NCBI GenBank assembly: GCA_016707895.1
Contig: JADJGV010000001.1
Span: 917,501-981,500 of the forward strand
Direction of reading: 5' to 3'
DNA from: Myxococcales bacterium
GTDB taxonomy: Bacteria; Myxococcota_A; Polyangia; Haliangiales; Haliangiaceae
Length of the DNA: 64,000 nucleotides
Position 1 is the first letter of the stretch. Each line of letters begins with the position of its first letter. Made by a program: the position numbers and the translations under genes. Below the pieces are notes generated by a model. It ran no database searches, was not told the origin of the DNA, and saw only the letters and a program-made list of their open reading frames with translations. This document shows, in pieces, positions 17,129 through 28,505 of the stretch.

Positions 17129-18100
17129 TCAGTGGCCGAGGAACCGCACCGTGAGGTACGGCTCGGCGAACCACCAGAACAGCGCGGCCATGGCGAGGAA
17201 CGGGCCGAAGGGCACCTCGACCCGGGCCAGGCCGGCGTCGCCGTCGGCGTCGGCGTCCGCGCTGGCGTCGGTCGTGCTGGCGGCCTCGGGGGGCGGGGCC
17301 TCGGTGGGCGCGGCGGCCGGCTTGGCCGCGGCGTCGACGGCGCCGCGGCGGCGCGCCAGCAGCAGGGTCGGCACCGCGATCACCGTGCCGAGCATCGCGC
17401 CGCCGAACAGCCCGACCACGACGCCGCGCCAGCCCAGGAGCGCGCCGACCACCGCCAGGATCACGCCGTCGCCGTAGCCCATGCCCTCGCGGCCGGTCAG
17501 GTAGTAGAAGCCGTCGGCGATCAGCCGCACGATCCCATAGCCGACCGCGATGCCGATCAGCCCGTCGGGCCAGTGGCGCTCGGGCAAGAGCAAGCCCAGG
17601 CCATAGAACACGGGGATCGCCGGGTACGACGGCAGCGGCAGCACCAGCTTGTGATCGAGATCGGTGAACATGATCACCACCATCGTCCACGCGAAGGCCG
17701 CGCCGATCGCGAAGCGCGCCGCGCGGTCGGCGATCGGCTCGATCGGCTCGCGCGCCACCACCGCGAACCACCACGCCGCCGCGAACAGCGCGCCGGCGAC
17801 CGCCTCGACGATCAGGTAGCGCGCCGAGAACGCGGTGCCGCAGTCGCGGCACTTGCCGCGGAGCCACAGCCAGCTGAGGATCGGCACGTTGTCGTACCAG
17901 CGCACGGCGTGGCCGCACACGCCGCAGTGGGAGCCGGGGTGGACCACCGAGCGGCCCTTGGGGTGAGCGTCGGTCGGCGGCCAGCGGTAGATGCAGACGT
18001 TGGCGAAGCTGCCCCACAGCGTCCCGAACAAGAACGCCGCGACCAGCGCGGCCGGGCTGTGGGCCAGGTCGTCCAGCGGCGACGGCTGCATCGGCTCCAC
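17129..18100 (-). CDS. pilD: Prepilin peptidase / N-methyltransferase
   Basis: Inner-membrane aspartyl protease that trims and N-methylates type IV prepilins or type II pseudopilins, 323 aa. The N-terminal methylase zinc site is CGVCG...CRDCG (about residues 59-85). Catalytic Asp residues are in IMFTDLDHKLVLP and in GMGYGDGVI, a variant of the usual GxGDxK motif with the Lys replaced. An Ala/Thr/Asp-rich insert (about residues 255-295) separates the last two helices, which is unusual. No pilin genes lie in the window. Divergent from the lipoprotein at 18161. Confidence 0.9.
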   Translation of the reverse strand: MEPMQPSPLDDLAHSPAALVAAFLFGTLWGSFANVCIYRWPPTDAHPKGRSVVHPGSHCGVCGHAVRWYDNVPILSWLWLRGKCRDCGTAFSARYLIVEAVAGALFAAAWWFAVVAREPIEPIADRAARFAIGAAFAWTMVVIMFTDLDHKLVLPLPSYPAIPVFYGLGLLLPERHWPDGLIGIAVGYGIVRLIADGFYYLTGREGMGYGDGVILAVVGALLGWRGVVVGLFGGAMLGTVIAVPTLLLARRRGAVDAAAKPAAAPTEAPPPEAASTTDASADADADGDAGLARVEVPFGPFLAMAALFWWFAEPYLTVRFLGH

Positions 18101-18160
18101 GGTACCACCCTGCGGTCGGCGCGGGTTGACCCTCGGGGGTGCGGACGCTATCTACGGGCG

Positions 18161-19138
18161 ATGGAGCGCGCCTGCGCCTGGATGCTGATCGCCGCGATCG
18201 CCGCCTGCGGTGGCGGGAGCGGCGATCGTGAGCCGCCGGGCCTGGTCACGCCCATCGCCACCGCCCCGGCGCCGATCGACGTCGCCCGCGCGAGCAAGGA
18301 CGGCCGCGAGCTGGCCCGGGCGCTGGCCCAGCCGTGGCGGGTCGCCGCCGCCAAGCTCGGCGACCACCGCCTCACCATCACCAGCACGGTGACGGTCAAG
18401 GACGGCGACGCCACCCTCGAGCAGCTCGGCGAGACCGTGACGATCGAGGCGGCGGCCGCCGGCCCGTACCACGCCACCGCCGACAACACCGCCGACGACG
18501 GCCGCGAGGTGATCTGGGAGGGCGGCCGGCTGTACCTGCGGCCGCGCTACGCGCGCTGGCACGGCCGCGGCCCCGAGACCGACGACGAGCCGGCGGCGAT
18601 CCGCGATCAGCTCGCGGCGGTGCTGGGCGACTACGTCGACGTCCTGGCCCGCGGCCTCGAGGTCAGCGCCAAAGGCGCCGAGACCGTCGCCGGCCGCGCC
18701 GGCCAGAAGCTCGAGCTCAAGCTCGCGCCGTCGCCGCGGTCAGCGGCGCGCGAGGCGCTGCGGCAGCGGTCGTGGCGCGACAGCGTGCAGGTGGTCGGCA
18801 TCGGCGGCGAGCTGGTGCTCGACGACGAGCTCGGCGTCGCGCTGCGCGCCGCGGTGACCGGCGAGGTGACCTTCGAGCGCGACGGCAAGCGGCTGACGAT
18901 GGCGATCACCGTCAAGCAGCAGGTCGACGCGATCGCCGCGCCGACGATCGCCCCGCCGGCGGCCGATCAGGTGGTGGCCACCCCGACCCGCTCGCGCGAG
19001 GTCGACGATCGCAACGCGCTGCTCAAGGGCATCGCGCCGCCGCAGGGCAAGGCGGCGATCGACGAGGCCGCGCCGGTCGAGCCGGCCGCGCCGACGCCGG
19101 CCGCACCGACGCCGGCCGCACCGGGGGCTAGCAAGTGA
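18161..19138 (+). CDS. Lipoprotein of unknown function
   Basis: A 325-aa predicted lipoprotein (MLIAAIAACGGG, lipobox Cys near residue 16). The body is mixed alpha/beta with a beta-rich core (HRLTITSTVTVKDGD, GGELVLDDELGVALRAAVTG), resembling lipoprotein-carrier/LppX-like binding folds only in general pattern. The end is a Pro/Ala linker with a duplicated APTPA unit. The stop overlaps the next gene's GTG (GTGA). This begins the co-directional run that contains proBA, rsfS and rlmH. Confidence 0.72.
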   Translation: MERACAWMLIAAIAACGGGSGDREPPGLVTPIATAPAPIDVARASKDGRELARALAQPWRVAAAKLGDHRLTITSTVTVKDGDATLEQLGETVTIEAAAAGPYHATADNTADDGREVIWEGGRLYLRPRYARWHGRGPETDDEPAAIRDQLAAVLGDYVDVLARGLEVSAKGAETVAGRAGQKLELKLAPSPRSAAREALRQRSWRDSVQVVGIGGELVLDDELGVALRAAVTGEVTFERDGKRLTMAITVKQQVDAIAAPTIAPPAADQVVATPTRSREVDDRNALLKGIAPPQGKAAIDEAAPVEPAAPTPAAPTPAAPGASK

Positions 19139-19911
19139 CCACGCTGACCCTGCGCCGCGACTACCTGCAGGCCCACCGCCGCCTGGCGGTGGCCCGCGCG
19201 CTCGCGACCACCGCGGCCAGCCTGGTGCCGGTGCCGTTCCTCGACGACTGGCTGCGCGAGGCGGTGCTGGGCGGCGCCTACAAGCGCATCGCCGCCACCT
19301 ACCAGATCGATCTCGACCCGACCGCCGTGAAGAACCTCGTGCACGGCCGCAGCCAGCCGGCGTCGTGGGTCGACCTGACGTCGTCGGCGCTGGCGCTGCG
19401 GCTGGCCAGCCAGAGCATCAAGCGGGTCATGATGGCGATCACCGCGATGCGCCGGGCCCAGGCGGCCTCGCGCACCTTCGCCAGCCTGACGTTGTTCGAT
19501 CACTACTGCGCGCGGCTGCACACCGGGCTCGGGCTCGACGGGCCGCGCGCGCTGGCGATCGCCGACGCGATCGGCGGCGCGCTGGCGACCACGCCGGGCG
19601 GGCTGTCGTTCGAGCCGTTCCGGCGCGGCGCGCTGGTGGCGGCGCGCACCGCGGCCAAGGCGCCGCTGGCGATCGCCGACCTGGCGTCGGGCGGGCGGCT
19701 GCGCAAGCTGCTCGATCGCGGCAAGGACGAGGTCGCGCTGGCCGAGGCCGTCGACGAGGTCGACGCGCTGGTCGATCGCGAGCTGGCCGATCGCGACGGC
19801 TGGTTCGCCAAGGCGGTGGCGGCGATCGAGCTGCAGCTGACCGCCGACGTCAACCCGTTCCTCGACGCCGCGATCGACCGGTTCGAGGCGACGTGGCGAG
19901 GCAAGCCATGA
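19135..19911 (+). CDS. Conserved protein of unknown function
   Basis: A 258-aa, mostly helical, Ala/Arg-rich protein. A short amphipathic stretch SLVPVPFLDDWLREAVLGGAY near residue 30 recalls membrane-associated DUF697-like domains, but no family call is justified. Asp/Glu-rich helices (EVALAEAVDEVDALVDRELA) lie near residue 205. It overlaps the gene before it (GTGA) and proB after it (ATGA), so it is translationally coupled within the proBA run. Confidence 0.7.
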   Translation: MTTLTLRRDYLQAHRRLAVARALATTAASLVPVPFLDDWLREAVLGGAYKRIAATYQIDLDPTAVKNLVHGRSQPASWVDLTSSALALRLASQSIKRVMMAITAMRRAQAASRTFASLTLFDHYCARLHTGLGLDGPRALAIADAIGGALATTPGGLSFEPFRRGALVAARTAAKAPLAIADLASGGRLRKLLDRGKDEVALAEAVDEVDALVDRELADRDGWFAKAVAAIELQLTADVNPFLDAAIDRFEATWRGKP

Positions 19912-21013
19912 CCGCGCTCGCGCCCGAGCGGGCCGCGCTGCGCGACGTGAAGCGGGTGGTGGTCAAGATCGGCAGCCGGCTCCTGGCCGAGAGCCCGGCC
20001 GGCCGCCCGGCCACGATCGCCGATCAGGTCGCGGCGCTGATCGATCGCGGCGTCGAGGTGATCCTGGTGTCGTCGGGCGCGATCGCGCTGGGCGTCAAGG
20101 CGCTGCGGCTGCCGGCGCGGCCGGCCGACCTGCCCGGCCTGCAGGCGGCGGCGGCGGTGGGCCAGAGCCGGCTGATGCAGCACTGGGAGCACGCGTTCGC
20201 GCCCCACGATCGGCTGATCGGCCAGGTGCTGCTCACCCACGACGACGTCGGCGATCGCGGCCGGTTCCTGTCGGCGCGCAACACGCTGCGCGCGCTGCTC
20301 GATCGCGGCGTCGTGCCGATCATCAACGAGAACGACACCGTCGCGGTCGAGGAGATCAAGTTCGGCGACAACGATCAGCTGTCGGCGCTGGTGATGAGCC
20401 TGGCCTCGGCCGACGCGCTGGTGATCCTGACCGACGTCGACGGCGTCTGGGACGAGCACAAGGTGCGGATGCCGATCGTGCGCGACATCGAGCGCGAGGC
20501 CGCGCCCGTGGCAGGTGCGTCGCGGGCCGACGGGGTCGGCTCGGGCGGCATGGCGTCGAAGGTCGGCAGCGCGCGCATGGTGACCCGGCTCGGCGTGCCG
20601 TGCGTGATCGCGCCCGGCCGCGCGCCGCGGGTGCTGCTCGACGTGCTCGAGGGCGCCGACGTCGGCACGCTGTTCGTGCCCGGCGAGGCGGTCAGCCGGC
20701 GCAAGCACTGGATCGCCTACGGCGCCAAGCCGGCCGGGCGGATCGTGATCGACGACGGCGCCCGCCGCGCGCTGTGCGAGCAGGGCAAGAGCCTCTTGCC
20801 GGCCGGCGTCGCCGCGCTCGACGGCGACTTCGCCGCCGGCGACACCGTCAGCGTGGTCACCGCCGACGGCCGCGAGGTGGCGCGGGGGCTGGCCGCGTAC
20901 CCGGCCGCCGACCTGGCCCGAATCCGGGGCTTGCATTCGACCGACATCGAGGCGACGCTTGGTTACAAGACGCTCGACGAGGCCATCCACCGTGACGATC
21001 TCGTGCTCGTGTG

Positions 21014-21014
<1 letters not shown>
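19908..21014 (+). CDS. proB: Glutamate 5-kinase
   Basis: First enzyme of proline synthesis: phosphorylates glutamate to gamma-glutamyl phosphate in the cytoplasm. The 368-aa length matches full-length ProB. The amino-acid-kinase domain has VVVKIGSRLL (ATP site), ILVSSGAIALG, PIINENDTVAVEE and FGDNDQLSALVM. A C-terminal PUA domain follows (RIVIDDGARRAL...GDTVSVV), usually the feedback-sensitive part. It overlaps the preceding gene (ATGA) and runs directly into proA. Confidence 0.96.
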
Positions 21015-22294
<1,280 letters not shown>

Positions 22295-22325
22295 CGCGGC
22301 GTCCCAACCCCGGAGACCTCAACTG

Positions 22326-22346
22326 ATGCTTACGTCCCATGAGTGA
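22326..22346 (+). promoter_or_regulatory. Possible leader mini-ORF overlapping the rsfS start
   Basis: ATG CTT ACG TCC CAT GAG TGA encodes MLTSHE and overlaps the rsfS ATG (22339) out of frame. The only GGAG-like ribosome-binding site (about 22312-22315) is well spaced for this mini-ORF but about 23 nt from the rsfS ATG. That suggests rsfS may be reached by translational coupling through the short frame. Inference from spacing only. Confidence 0.35.
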
Positions 22347-22821
22347 CCGTCCCAAGGCCAAGAGCCGCCCCGACACCGACCCGCGCCCGGCGCGGGCCCA
22401 GGGCGACGACGACGCCACCCCGACCACCCCGCGCACCGACGACGCCGGCCTGTCCGACGCGCTGCGCGCCCTCGCGCTGGCGCTCGACAAGAAGGCGCTC
22501 GAGCCGGTGTTGCTCGACGTGCGCGGCCTGTGCACCTACGCCAGCTACCAGCTGGTCGTCAGCGGCCGCTCCGATCGCCAGGTCGACGCGATCTGCGAGG
22601 GCATCTCGGTCGGCATGAAGGAGGCCGGCATCCGGCCGCTGTCGACCGAGGGCAAGCGCTCGGGGCAGTGGGCGCTGCTCGACTTCGGCGACCTGATCGT
22701 CCACGTCTTCCACCACCCGTCCCGCGAGCACTACGACCTCGAGGGGCTGTGGGTCGACGCGCCGCGGGTGCCGATCGAGGTGCCGGCCGAGGCCCGGGTC
22801 GCGGCCGACGACTACGCGTGA
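22339..22821 (+). CDS. rsfS: Ribosomal silencing factor RsfS
   Basis: Binds ribosomal protein uL14 and blocks joining of 30S and 50S subunits in slow growth. It is 160 aa: a ~37-residue charged N-terminal extension rich in Asp/Thr/Pro, then the RsfS/Iojap domain with LCTYASYQLVVSGRSDRQVD, SGQWALLDFGDLIVHVFHHP and SREHYDLEGLW. The gene precedes rlmH with a GTGA overlap, the conserved bacterial order. nadD, often present between proA and rsfS in related genomes, is absent here. Confidence 0.95.
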   Translation: MSDRPKAKSRPDTDPRPARAQGDDDATPTTPRTDDAGLSDALRALALALDKKALEPVLLDVRGLCTYASYQLVVSGRSDRQVDAICEGISVGMKEAGIRPLSTEGKRSGQWALLDFGDLIVHVFHHPSREHYDLEGLWVDAPRVPIEVPAEARVAADDYA

Positions 22822-23249
22822 AGATCACGCTGGCGACGGTCGGGCGGCTCAAGGAAGACTACCTGCGGGCCGCCGAGGACGAGTACCGGAAGCGGCTCAA
22901 GGCCTACTGCACGCTGGCGGTCACCGAGCACAAGACCGTCGCCGACCTGCTGGCGTCGGTGCCGGCGACCGCGCACCTGTACGCGTTCGACGAGCGCGGC
23001 GACGCGCTGTCGTCGACCGAGTTCGCGACCGCGGTGCTGGCCCGCGAGCAGAGCCACGGCGGCGGCGCGCCGCTGGTGTTCGCGATCGGCGGCGCCGACG
23101 GCCTGGGCGAGGCGGTGCGCGCGCGCGCCACGCGGCTGCTCGCGTTCGGCAAGATGACGATCGCCCACCGCCTGGTGCGGGTGCTGGTGCTCGAGCAGCT
23201 CTACCGCGGCTTCCGGATCGTCCGCGGCGAGCCGTACCACCGCGAGTAG
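22818..23249 (+). CDS. rlmH: 23S rRNA (pseudouridine1915-N3)-methyltransferase
   Basis: SPOUT-class methyltransferase that modifies pseudouridine 1915 in helix 69 of 23S rRNA on the assembled ribosome. It is 143 aa, close to the usual 155. The trefoil-knot SAM site is FAIGGADGLGEAV, and the conserved C-terminus LEQLYRGFRIVRGEPYHRE is intact. It starts with GTG overlapping the rsfS stop. Last gene of the co-directional run; a convergent gene begins 14 bp later. Confidence 0.95.
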   Translation: MKITLATVGRLKEDYLRAAEDEYRKRLKAYCTLAVTEHKTVADLLASVPATAHLYAFDERGDALSSTEFATAVLAREQSHGGGAPLVFAIGGADGLGEAVRARATRLLAFGKMTIAHRLVRVLVLEQLYRGFRIVRGEPYHRE

Positions 23250-23262
23250 CGGCGGCCGGCGC

Positions 23263-23811
23263 TCACGCCGCCAGGTGCCAGCGGACCCGCACCTGGGTGA
23301 CCCGGCGCGCCGCCGAGCCGAGCAGGCCGATCGGCCCGACGACCGGCTCGACCTTGATCGACGCGTGCACCACGGGGCGCTTGCCGAACCGCCAGCTCTC
23401 GGCGGCGTCGTCCGCCGACAGGAGCACGACCGGGTAGCGGTGGGCCTGCCAGGGGTCCCAGCGCCGCACCCGGCCCAGCCCGGTCAGGCGCGTGAGCGAC
23501 GGGCCGATCGCGTCGACCGACGCCAGCGACAGGGCCACGAAGGCCGACAGCCGATCGACGCGCGGGAGGACGATGGCGCCGATGTCGGCTGGTGGCGCCG
23601 CGCCGTCGACGACGACGCCGCCGATCGTGAGGACGTTGGCGGCGAACCACGACAGCCGCGCACCCGCCCGCGGGCCGGGCTCGACCGCGCGCTCACCCAT
23701 CAGGACGCCCAGCCGAACGGCGCGGCGAGGTATCCGCAAGACCGAATCTGCGATCGCCATGGCATGACGATCGCGCCGACGCGCGACGATCAGGGTTCCG
23801 CGCGGTGACAT
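23263..23811 (-). CDS. Protein of unknown function
   Basis: A 182-aa protein with no recognised domain. It is beta-rich with segments DIGAIVLPRVDRLSAFVALS and RYPVVLLSADDAAESWRFG, and has no signal peptide. The ATG at 23811 is the first plausible start (MSPRGTLIVARRR); an internal ATG near 23762 is an alternative. It follows the TonB-like lipoprotein gene by 34 bp on the same strand and converges on rlmH. Coding is supported mainly by codon bias and neat packing. Confidence 0.55.
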   Translation of the reverse strand: MSPRGTLIVARRRDRHAMAIADSVLRIPRRAVRLGVLMGERAVEPGPRAGARLSWFAANVLTIGGVVVDGAAPPADIGAIVLPRVDRLSAFVALSLASVDAIGPSLTRLTGLGRVRRWDPWQAHRYPVVLLSADDAAESWRFGKRPVVHASIKVEPVVGPIGLLGSAARRVTQVRVRWHLAA

Positions 23812-23845
23812 CTCGTCAAACTCGCGGTTCGTGGCTGGCCGTGGA

Positions 23846-24184
23846 TCAGCGCGGGCGGTAGACGATGCCGACCCGCCGACAGGTGTCGGCGGCGCGGGCC
23901 GGACGCGGCTGGAAGCGCAGCGTGCGCGCGTCGGCGAGCAGCGCCTGATCGAGCGCGGCGATGCCGCTGGTGCGCACCACCGACGCGTCGGTGACGGCGC
24001 CGTCGCCGCCAACGCACAGCCGCAGGTCGGCGCGGGCGTGGCCGCCGAGCTCGGCGGCGACGCGGTGGGCGAAGCGGTCGGCCGCGCGCGGCGTCGGCTG
24101 CGCGGCGGTGCGCGGCGAGGTCCCGGCGCAGCCGGCGGCCGAGACGAGCGCGATGGCGAGGACGGCGAGCTTGGTGGTGTGCAT
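23846..24184 (-). CDS. Small lipoprotein with TonB-C-like domain
   Basis: A 112-aa predicted lipoprotein (VLAIALVSAAGCAG, lipobox Cys ~19). After a short linker, the domain pattern LRLCVGGDGAVTDASVVRTSG...LDQALLADARTLRFQP matches the TonB C-terminal/AgmX-type fold (Val-x-x-x-Gly-x-Val, then LD-x-A-hx-x-h-RF-x-P). Two Cys (LRLC and DTC) could form a disulfide. It may work as a periplasmic protein-interaction module; there is no ExbBD nearby. Confidence 0.72.
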   Translation of the reverse strand: MHTTKLAVLAIALVSAAGCAGTSPRTAAQPTPRAADRFAHRVAAELGGHARADLRLCVGGDGAVTDASVVRTSGIAALDQALLADARTLRFQPRPARAADTCRRVGIVYRPR

Positions 24185-24332
24185 GCGGCGCGAGCATTGC
24201 GACGCGCGTGCCACCGCGGCGCGATCGCCAAGCCCGCGGCGACGCACGATCACGGCGGCGCGGCGCGCCGTGCTGCGACGGTCGCTCGGTCGTCGCAGCG
24301 GCGTCGCTGGATCGCAGGCGCGCGCGGGTGCG

Positions 24333-25970
24333 TCAGCGCGCGACCCACGCCGGGTCGCGGACCGTGTCGCCGGCGCTGGTGCCGAGCGTCGCGGCGTGGC
24401 CGTGGCCGCTGGTGTCGGCCGAGGTCTGGCCGCTGCCCTCGTCGAAGGTCCACTCGCCGACCAGGCCCGGCGTCGGGCCGAGCTGGTGGGTGTGCATGTC
24501 GGCCCAGATCTGCGCCGGCGTGCGCACCGTCGAGAACAGCCGGACCTCGTCGATCGGGCCGGCCCAGAAGCCGTCGATCGCGCCGTTCTCGACGTCGGCG
24601 CCGATCAGCAGGTCGTGGAGGTCGTAGCCGAGCGGCGCCGTGGCCGGGAAGCACGCGACCGGCTGGCCATCGAGGTACATCGTCACCGCGCCGGCGGCGC
24701 TGTCATAGGTGGTCGCGAGGTGGTGCCACGCGGCGCCGGGCGTCCAGGCGACCGCGGTCTGCTGGAAGCCGTTGGCCGCGGCGACGCCGGTGCGGAGCTG
24801 GCCGCCCATCGACCAGATCGTGTAGCTGTCGAGGTTGCCGCCGCCGTAGGTGCGACCGAAGACGGTGTTGAAGCCGCCGGCCAGGGCGCCGACCTGCACC
24901 CACGCCTGCATCGTGACGTCGGGCGGGCCGAGGTCGGGCGCGTTGGCGATGGTCGTGACCTGGGCGCCGTCGTAGCGCAACGCGAAGCTGGGGCTGCCGC
25001 CGCCGATCGTGGCGCCGCTGGCGACCGGGTCGGGCGTCACCGCGACCACGTCGAGCTGCACGAACTGGCCGTCGTAGGGCTGCGCCACCGCGGTGCCGGG
25101 GATCGAGATCGGCGTGCCGGTGGCGTCGAGGTTGCGGATCTCGGCGCCGTCGACCGCGTCGGCGAACAGCGTCACGGTGGCGCCGGCGTCGACGCGGAAG
25201 GTCTGCTGGTAGTCGAGCGCCCAGGTGTGGGTGATGCTCGAGGTGCCGGCGTTGACGTAGTAGGTCTGCGCGGGCGACGAGACGGTGATGCGGTAGACGT
25301 TGTACGGGTCGCCGTTGATCGCGCCGCCGCTCGACCACGCGCCGCTGACGCAGCCAGCGGGGTAGGTCTTCTGCTCGATCACGCCACGCAGTCGCACGGT
25401 GACGTCGTAGGTGACGCCGGGCGTGCCGCCCATCGTGGCGCTGGCGCTGGTAGTCGGCGTGGTCGCGCACGAGGTGCCGCTGGCGCCGGGCGCGCACGGC
25501 AAGAGCCACAGCAGGCCATCGAGGGTGCCGGCGACGTCGACGCAGGCGTGGTCGGCGGTGCAGACGAAGCCGCCGGGGTCGGGGCCGCAGTCGGCCGCGG
25601 TGCAGCACGCGCCGGTGACGCAGGCGCCGCCGCAGCAGATGCCGGTGCCGCCGCCGCAGGCGACGCCGTCGGCGGGGCAGACGAAGGCGTCGATGCCCGC
25701 GTCGAGCGGCGTGGCGTCGAGCGGCGCGGCGTCGAGCGGCGTGGCGTCGAGCGGCGTGGCGTCGAGGTCAGCCGCGTCGAGCGGGGCGGCGTCGATGGCG
25801 GCCGCGTCGATGGCGCCGGCGTCGGGGTCGGCGCCGTCGGCCTGGCCGCCATCACCGGCGACTTGGCCATCGACGGCGGCCGCGTCACCCGGACGCGCGT
25901 CGATGATCGGGCCAGGATCGCTGCCGCAGCTGGCCAGGAGCGCGACCACCACGGCTCTCATCCGCATCAT
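24333..25970 (-). CDS. Cell-surface lipoprotein with LamG-type C-terminal domain
   Basis: A 545-aa lipoprotein (VVVALLASCGSD, Cys ~15). A long linker of IDA/LDA repeats (about residues 20-100) is encoded by near-identical 15-bp units. A Cys-rich block follows (CGGGTGICCGGACV...CCTAADCGPD), then a beta-sandwich around residues 150-330, and a Laminin-G/concanavalin-like domain at ~330-545 (VTMQAWVQVGAL, DGFWAGPIDEVRLFS, LVGEWTFDEGSGQTSADTSG). LamG domains bind glycans or proteins; the ligand is unknown. Confidence 0.82.
   Translation of the reverse strand: MMRMRAVVVALLASCGSDPGPIIDARPGDAAAVDGQVAGDGGQADGADPDAGAIDAAAIDAAPLDAADLDATPLDATPLDAAPLDATPLDAGIDAFVCPADGVACGGGTGICCGGACVTGACCTAADCGPDPGGFVCTADHACVDVAGTLDGLLWLLPCAPGASGTSCATTPTTSASATMGGTPGVTYDVTVRLRGVIEQKTYPAGCVSGAWSSGGAINGDPYNVYRITVSSPAQTYYVNAGTSSITHTWALDYQQTFRVDAGATVTLFADAVDGAEIRNLDATGTPISIPGTAVAQPYDGQFVQLDVVAVTPDPVASGATIGGGSPSFALRYDGAQVTTIANAPDLGPPDVTMQAWVQVGALAGGFNTVFGRTYGGGNLDSYTIWSMGGQLRTGVAAANGFQQTAVAWTPGAAWHHLATTYDSAAGAVTMYLDGQPVACFPATAPLGYDLHDLLIGADVENGAIDGFWAGPIDEVRLFSTVRTPAQIWADMHTHQLGPTPGLVGEWTFDEGSGQTSADTSGHGHAATLGTSAGDTVRDPAWVAR
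25699..25800. repeat. 15-bp in-frame tandem repeat in a lipoprotein linker
   Basis: About five to six copies of GCGTCGAGCGGCGYG on the plus strand (25699-25800), encoding repeated P-L-D-A-T/A on the minus strand. Near-identity at the DNA level points to recent slippage expansion. Confidence 0.7.
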
Positions 25971-26358
25971 CGCCGCATCGTACGTCAGAGCGATAGCCGC
26001 TCCGGAGCCTGCGACCCTGCGGGGCGGCGGTCCGGCGGTCGACCATTTGCCGGGGGCGCTGGGCTGGTGAAAGTCACCATCGCCGAATGATCAGTCATTT
26101 CGGCCGCTTGCAACCCAGGGAAGTGTCCCTTGGAGCGACGCGGTGCGGCGAAAATCGCGAGTGAAATCAACAGGGTGTGACCCCGGATCCTGTCCCCGCT
26201 TTTCCGCTGACCTGTTGTACGGAACTCCCTGGCAAAAGCTTCCCTGGCGCTGGTGAAATAGACCTGAGGATGGTGCTGGAAGCCGATGGGTCCGGATTTG
26301 AGGATGGAGTTTCAGTAGGTTGGGTGTGGCATCGAGCTTGCTCATACGGTCGGCCAAG
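25971..26358. other. Low-GC intergenic segment with possible mobile-element remnant
   Basis: A 388-bp gap without a credible gene. G+C drops to about 57% around 26221-26280 against roughly 75% elsewhere. At 26171-26200 is the block GTGTGACCCCGGATCCTG followed by TCCCCGC; its internal GGGTGTGACCCC and CCGGATCC are short inverted repeats of a type common at REP-like or RAYT-associated elements. The promoter of the ECF sigma gene must be at its right end, but no clear box was identified. Confidence 0.5.
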
Positions 26359-27027
26359 ATGCCCATCCTCGCCATTCGCCAGAGCCCGATCGCCTCTGAC
26401 TGGACGGAGCGCGAGCTGCTCGCATCGGTCTTGCGCAACGAGCACCGGGGCTGGAACGAGCTGGTCCGCCGCTACCGCGGGCTGATCTATCGGTGCATCA
26501 CCAAGGTCACCAACAAGTGCGCGCCGTACGCGTCGAACGCCGACGCGGACGAGGTGTTCGCTGAGGTCCTGATGGGCCTCCTGCGCGACGACATGCACAA
26601 GCTCCGGATGTACGACCCGACCCGCGGCACCAAGCTCGGCTCGTGGATCGGCATCATCGCGGTCAACACCGCCTACGACTTCCTGCGCGGCAGCTTCCGC
26701 CGCCCGGCGGGTGACCGGCTCGACGCGTCGTACGACCCGCACGCGCCGTACGACCGCACCCCGCTCGACATGCTGCTCGACAAGGAGCGGTGGAGCCACC
26801 TGAACACGATCCTCGACGAGTTCAGCGCCAAGGACCGCCAGTTCCTCGATCTGTTCTACGCGCGCGGCATGGAGGCCGAGGAGGTCGCCGCCGAGATGCA
26901 GATCAGCCTCAAGACGGTCTACTCGAAGAACCACAAGATCCGCACCCACCTGCGCCGCTGCGTCGAGCGGCTGACCGAGCTGTCGGCGATCGCCGACCTC
27001 GCGCCGGCCGAGTTCGCGACCGCGTAA
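26359..27027 (+). CDS. ECF-like sigma-70 family RNA polymerase sigma factor
   Basis: A 222-aa sigma factor. Region 2 is LVRRYRGLIYRCITKV...DADEVFAEVLMGLLRDD with the promoter-melting stretch GSWIGIIAVNTAYDFLR. Region 4 is DRQFLDLFYARGMEAEEVAAEM followed by ISLKTVYSKNHKIRTHL. The linker between them is longer than in minimal ECF factors. ATG 26359 is preferred to a TTG at 26320. No anti-sigma gene adjoins it, so its control is not evident. The gene converges on the sigma-54 activator gene 11 bp away. Confidence 0.85.
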   Translation: MPILAIRQSPIASDWTERELLASVLRNEHRGWNELVRRYRGLIYRCITKVTNKCAPYASNADADEVFAEVLMGLLRDDMHKLRMYDPTRGTKLGSWIGIIAVNTAYDFLRGSFRRPAGDRLDASYDPHAPYDRTPLDMLLDKERWSHLNTILDEFSAKDRQFLDLFYARGMEAEEVAAEMQISLKTVYSKNHKIRTHLRRCVERLTELSAIADLAPAEFATA

Positions 27028-27037
27028 GCCGCGCGGG

Positions 27038-28378
<1,341 letters not shown>

Positions 28379-28459
28379 TTGTTTTACGCTACCAGCATTC
28401 GATTTCTGTTTTCAACGCGTGTCCCCATGCGGTTTCGCGGCCTTGCGGGCGGGGCCCGG

Positions 28460-28475
28460 CGGCACGCCCCGTGCT
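28460..28475 (+). promoter_or_regulatory. Candidate sigma-54 promoter upstream of the SPFH gene
   Basis: CGGCACGCCCCGTGCT matches the -24/-12 consensus TGGCAC-N5-TTGCW at 8 of the defined positions, with the invariant GG (28461-28462) and GC (28473-28474) exactly ten bases apart. It lies 30 bp before the ATG, followed by a strong AAGGAGG ribosome-binding site at 28495-28501. The divergent gene encodes a sigma-54 activator. Chance matches are possible at this G+C. Confidence 0.45.
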
Positions 28476-28505
28476 CTCTCTCCACGGCGACCGAAGGAGG
28501 TCGTC

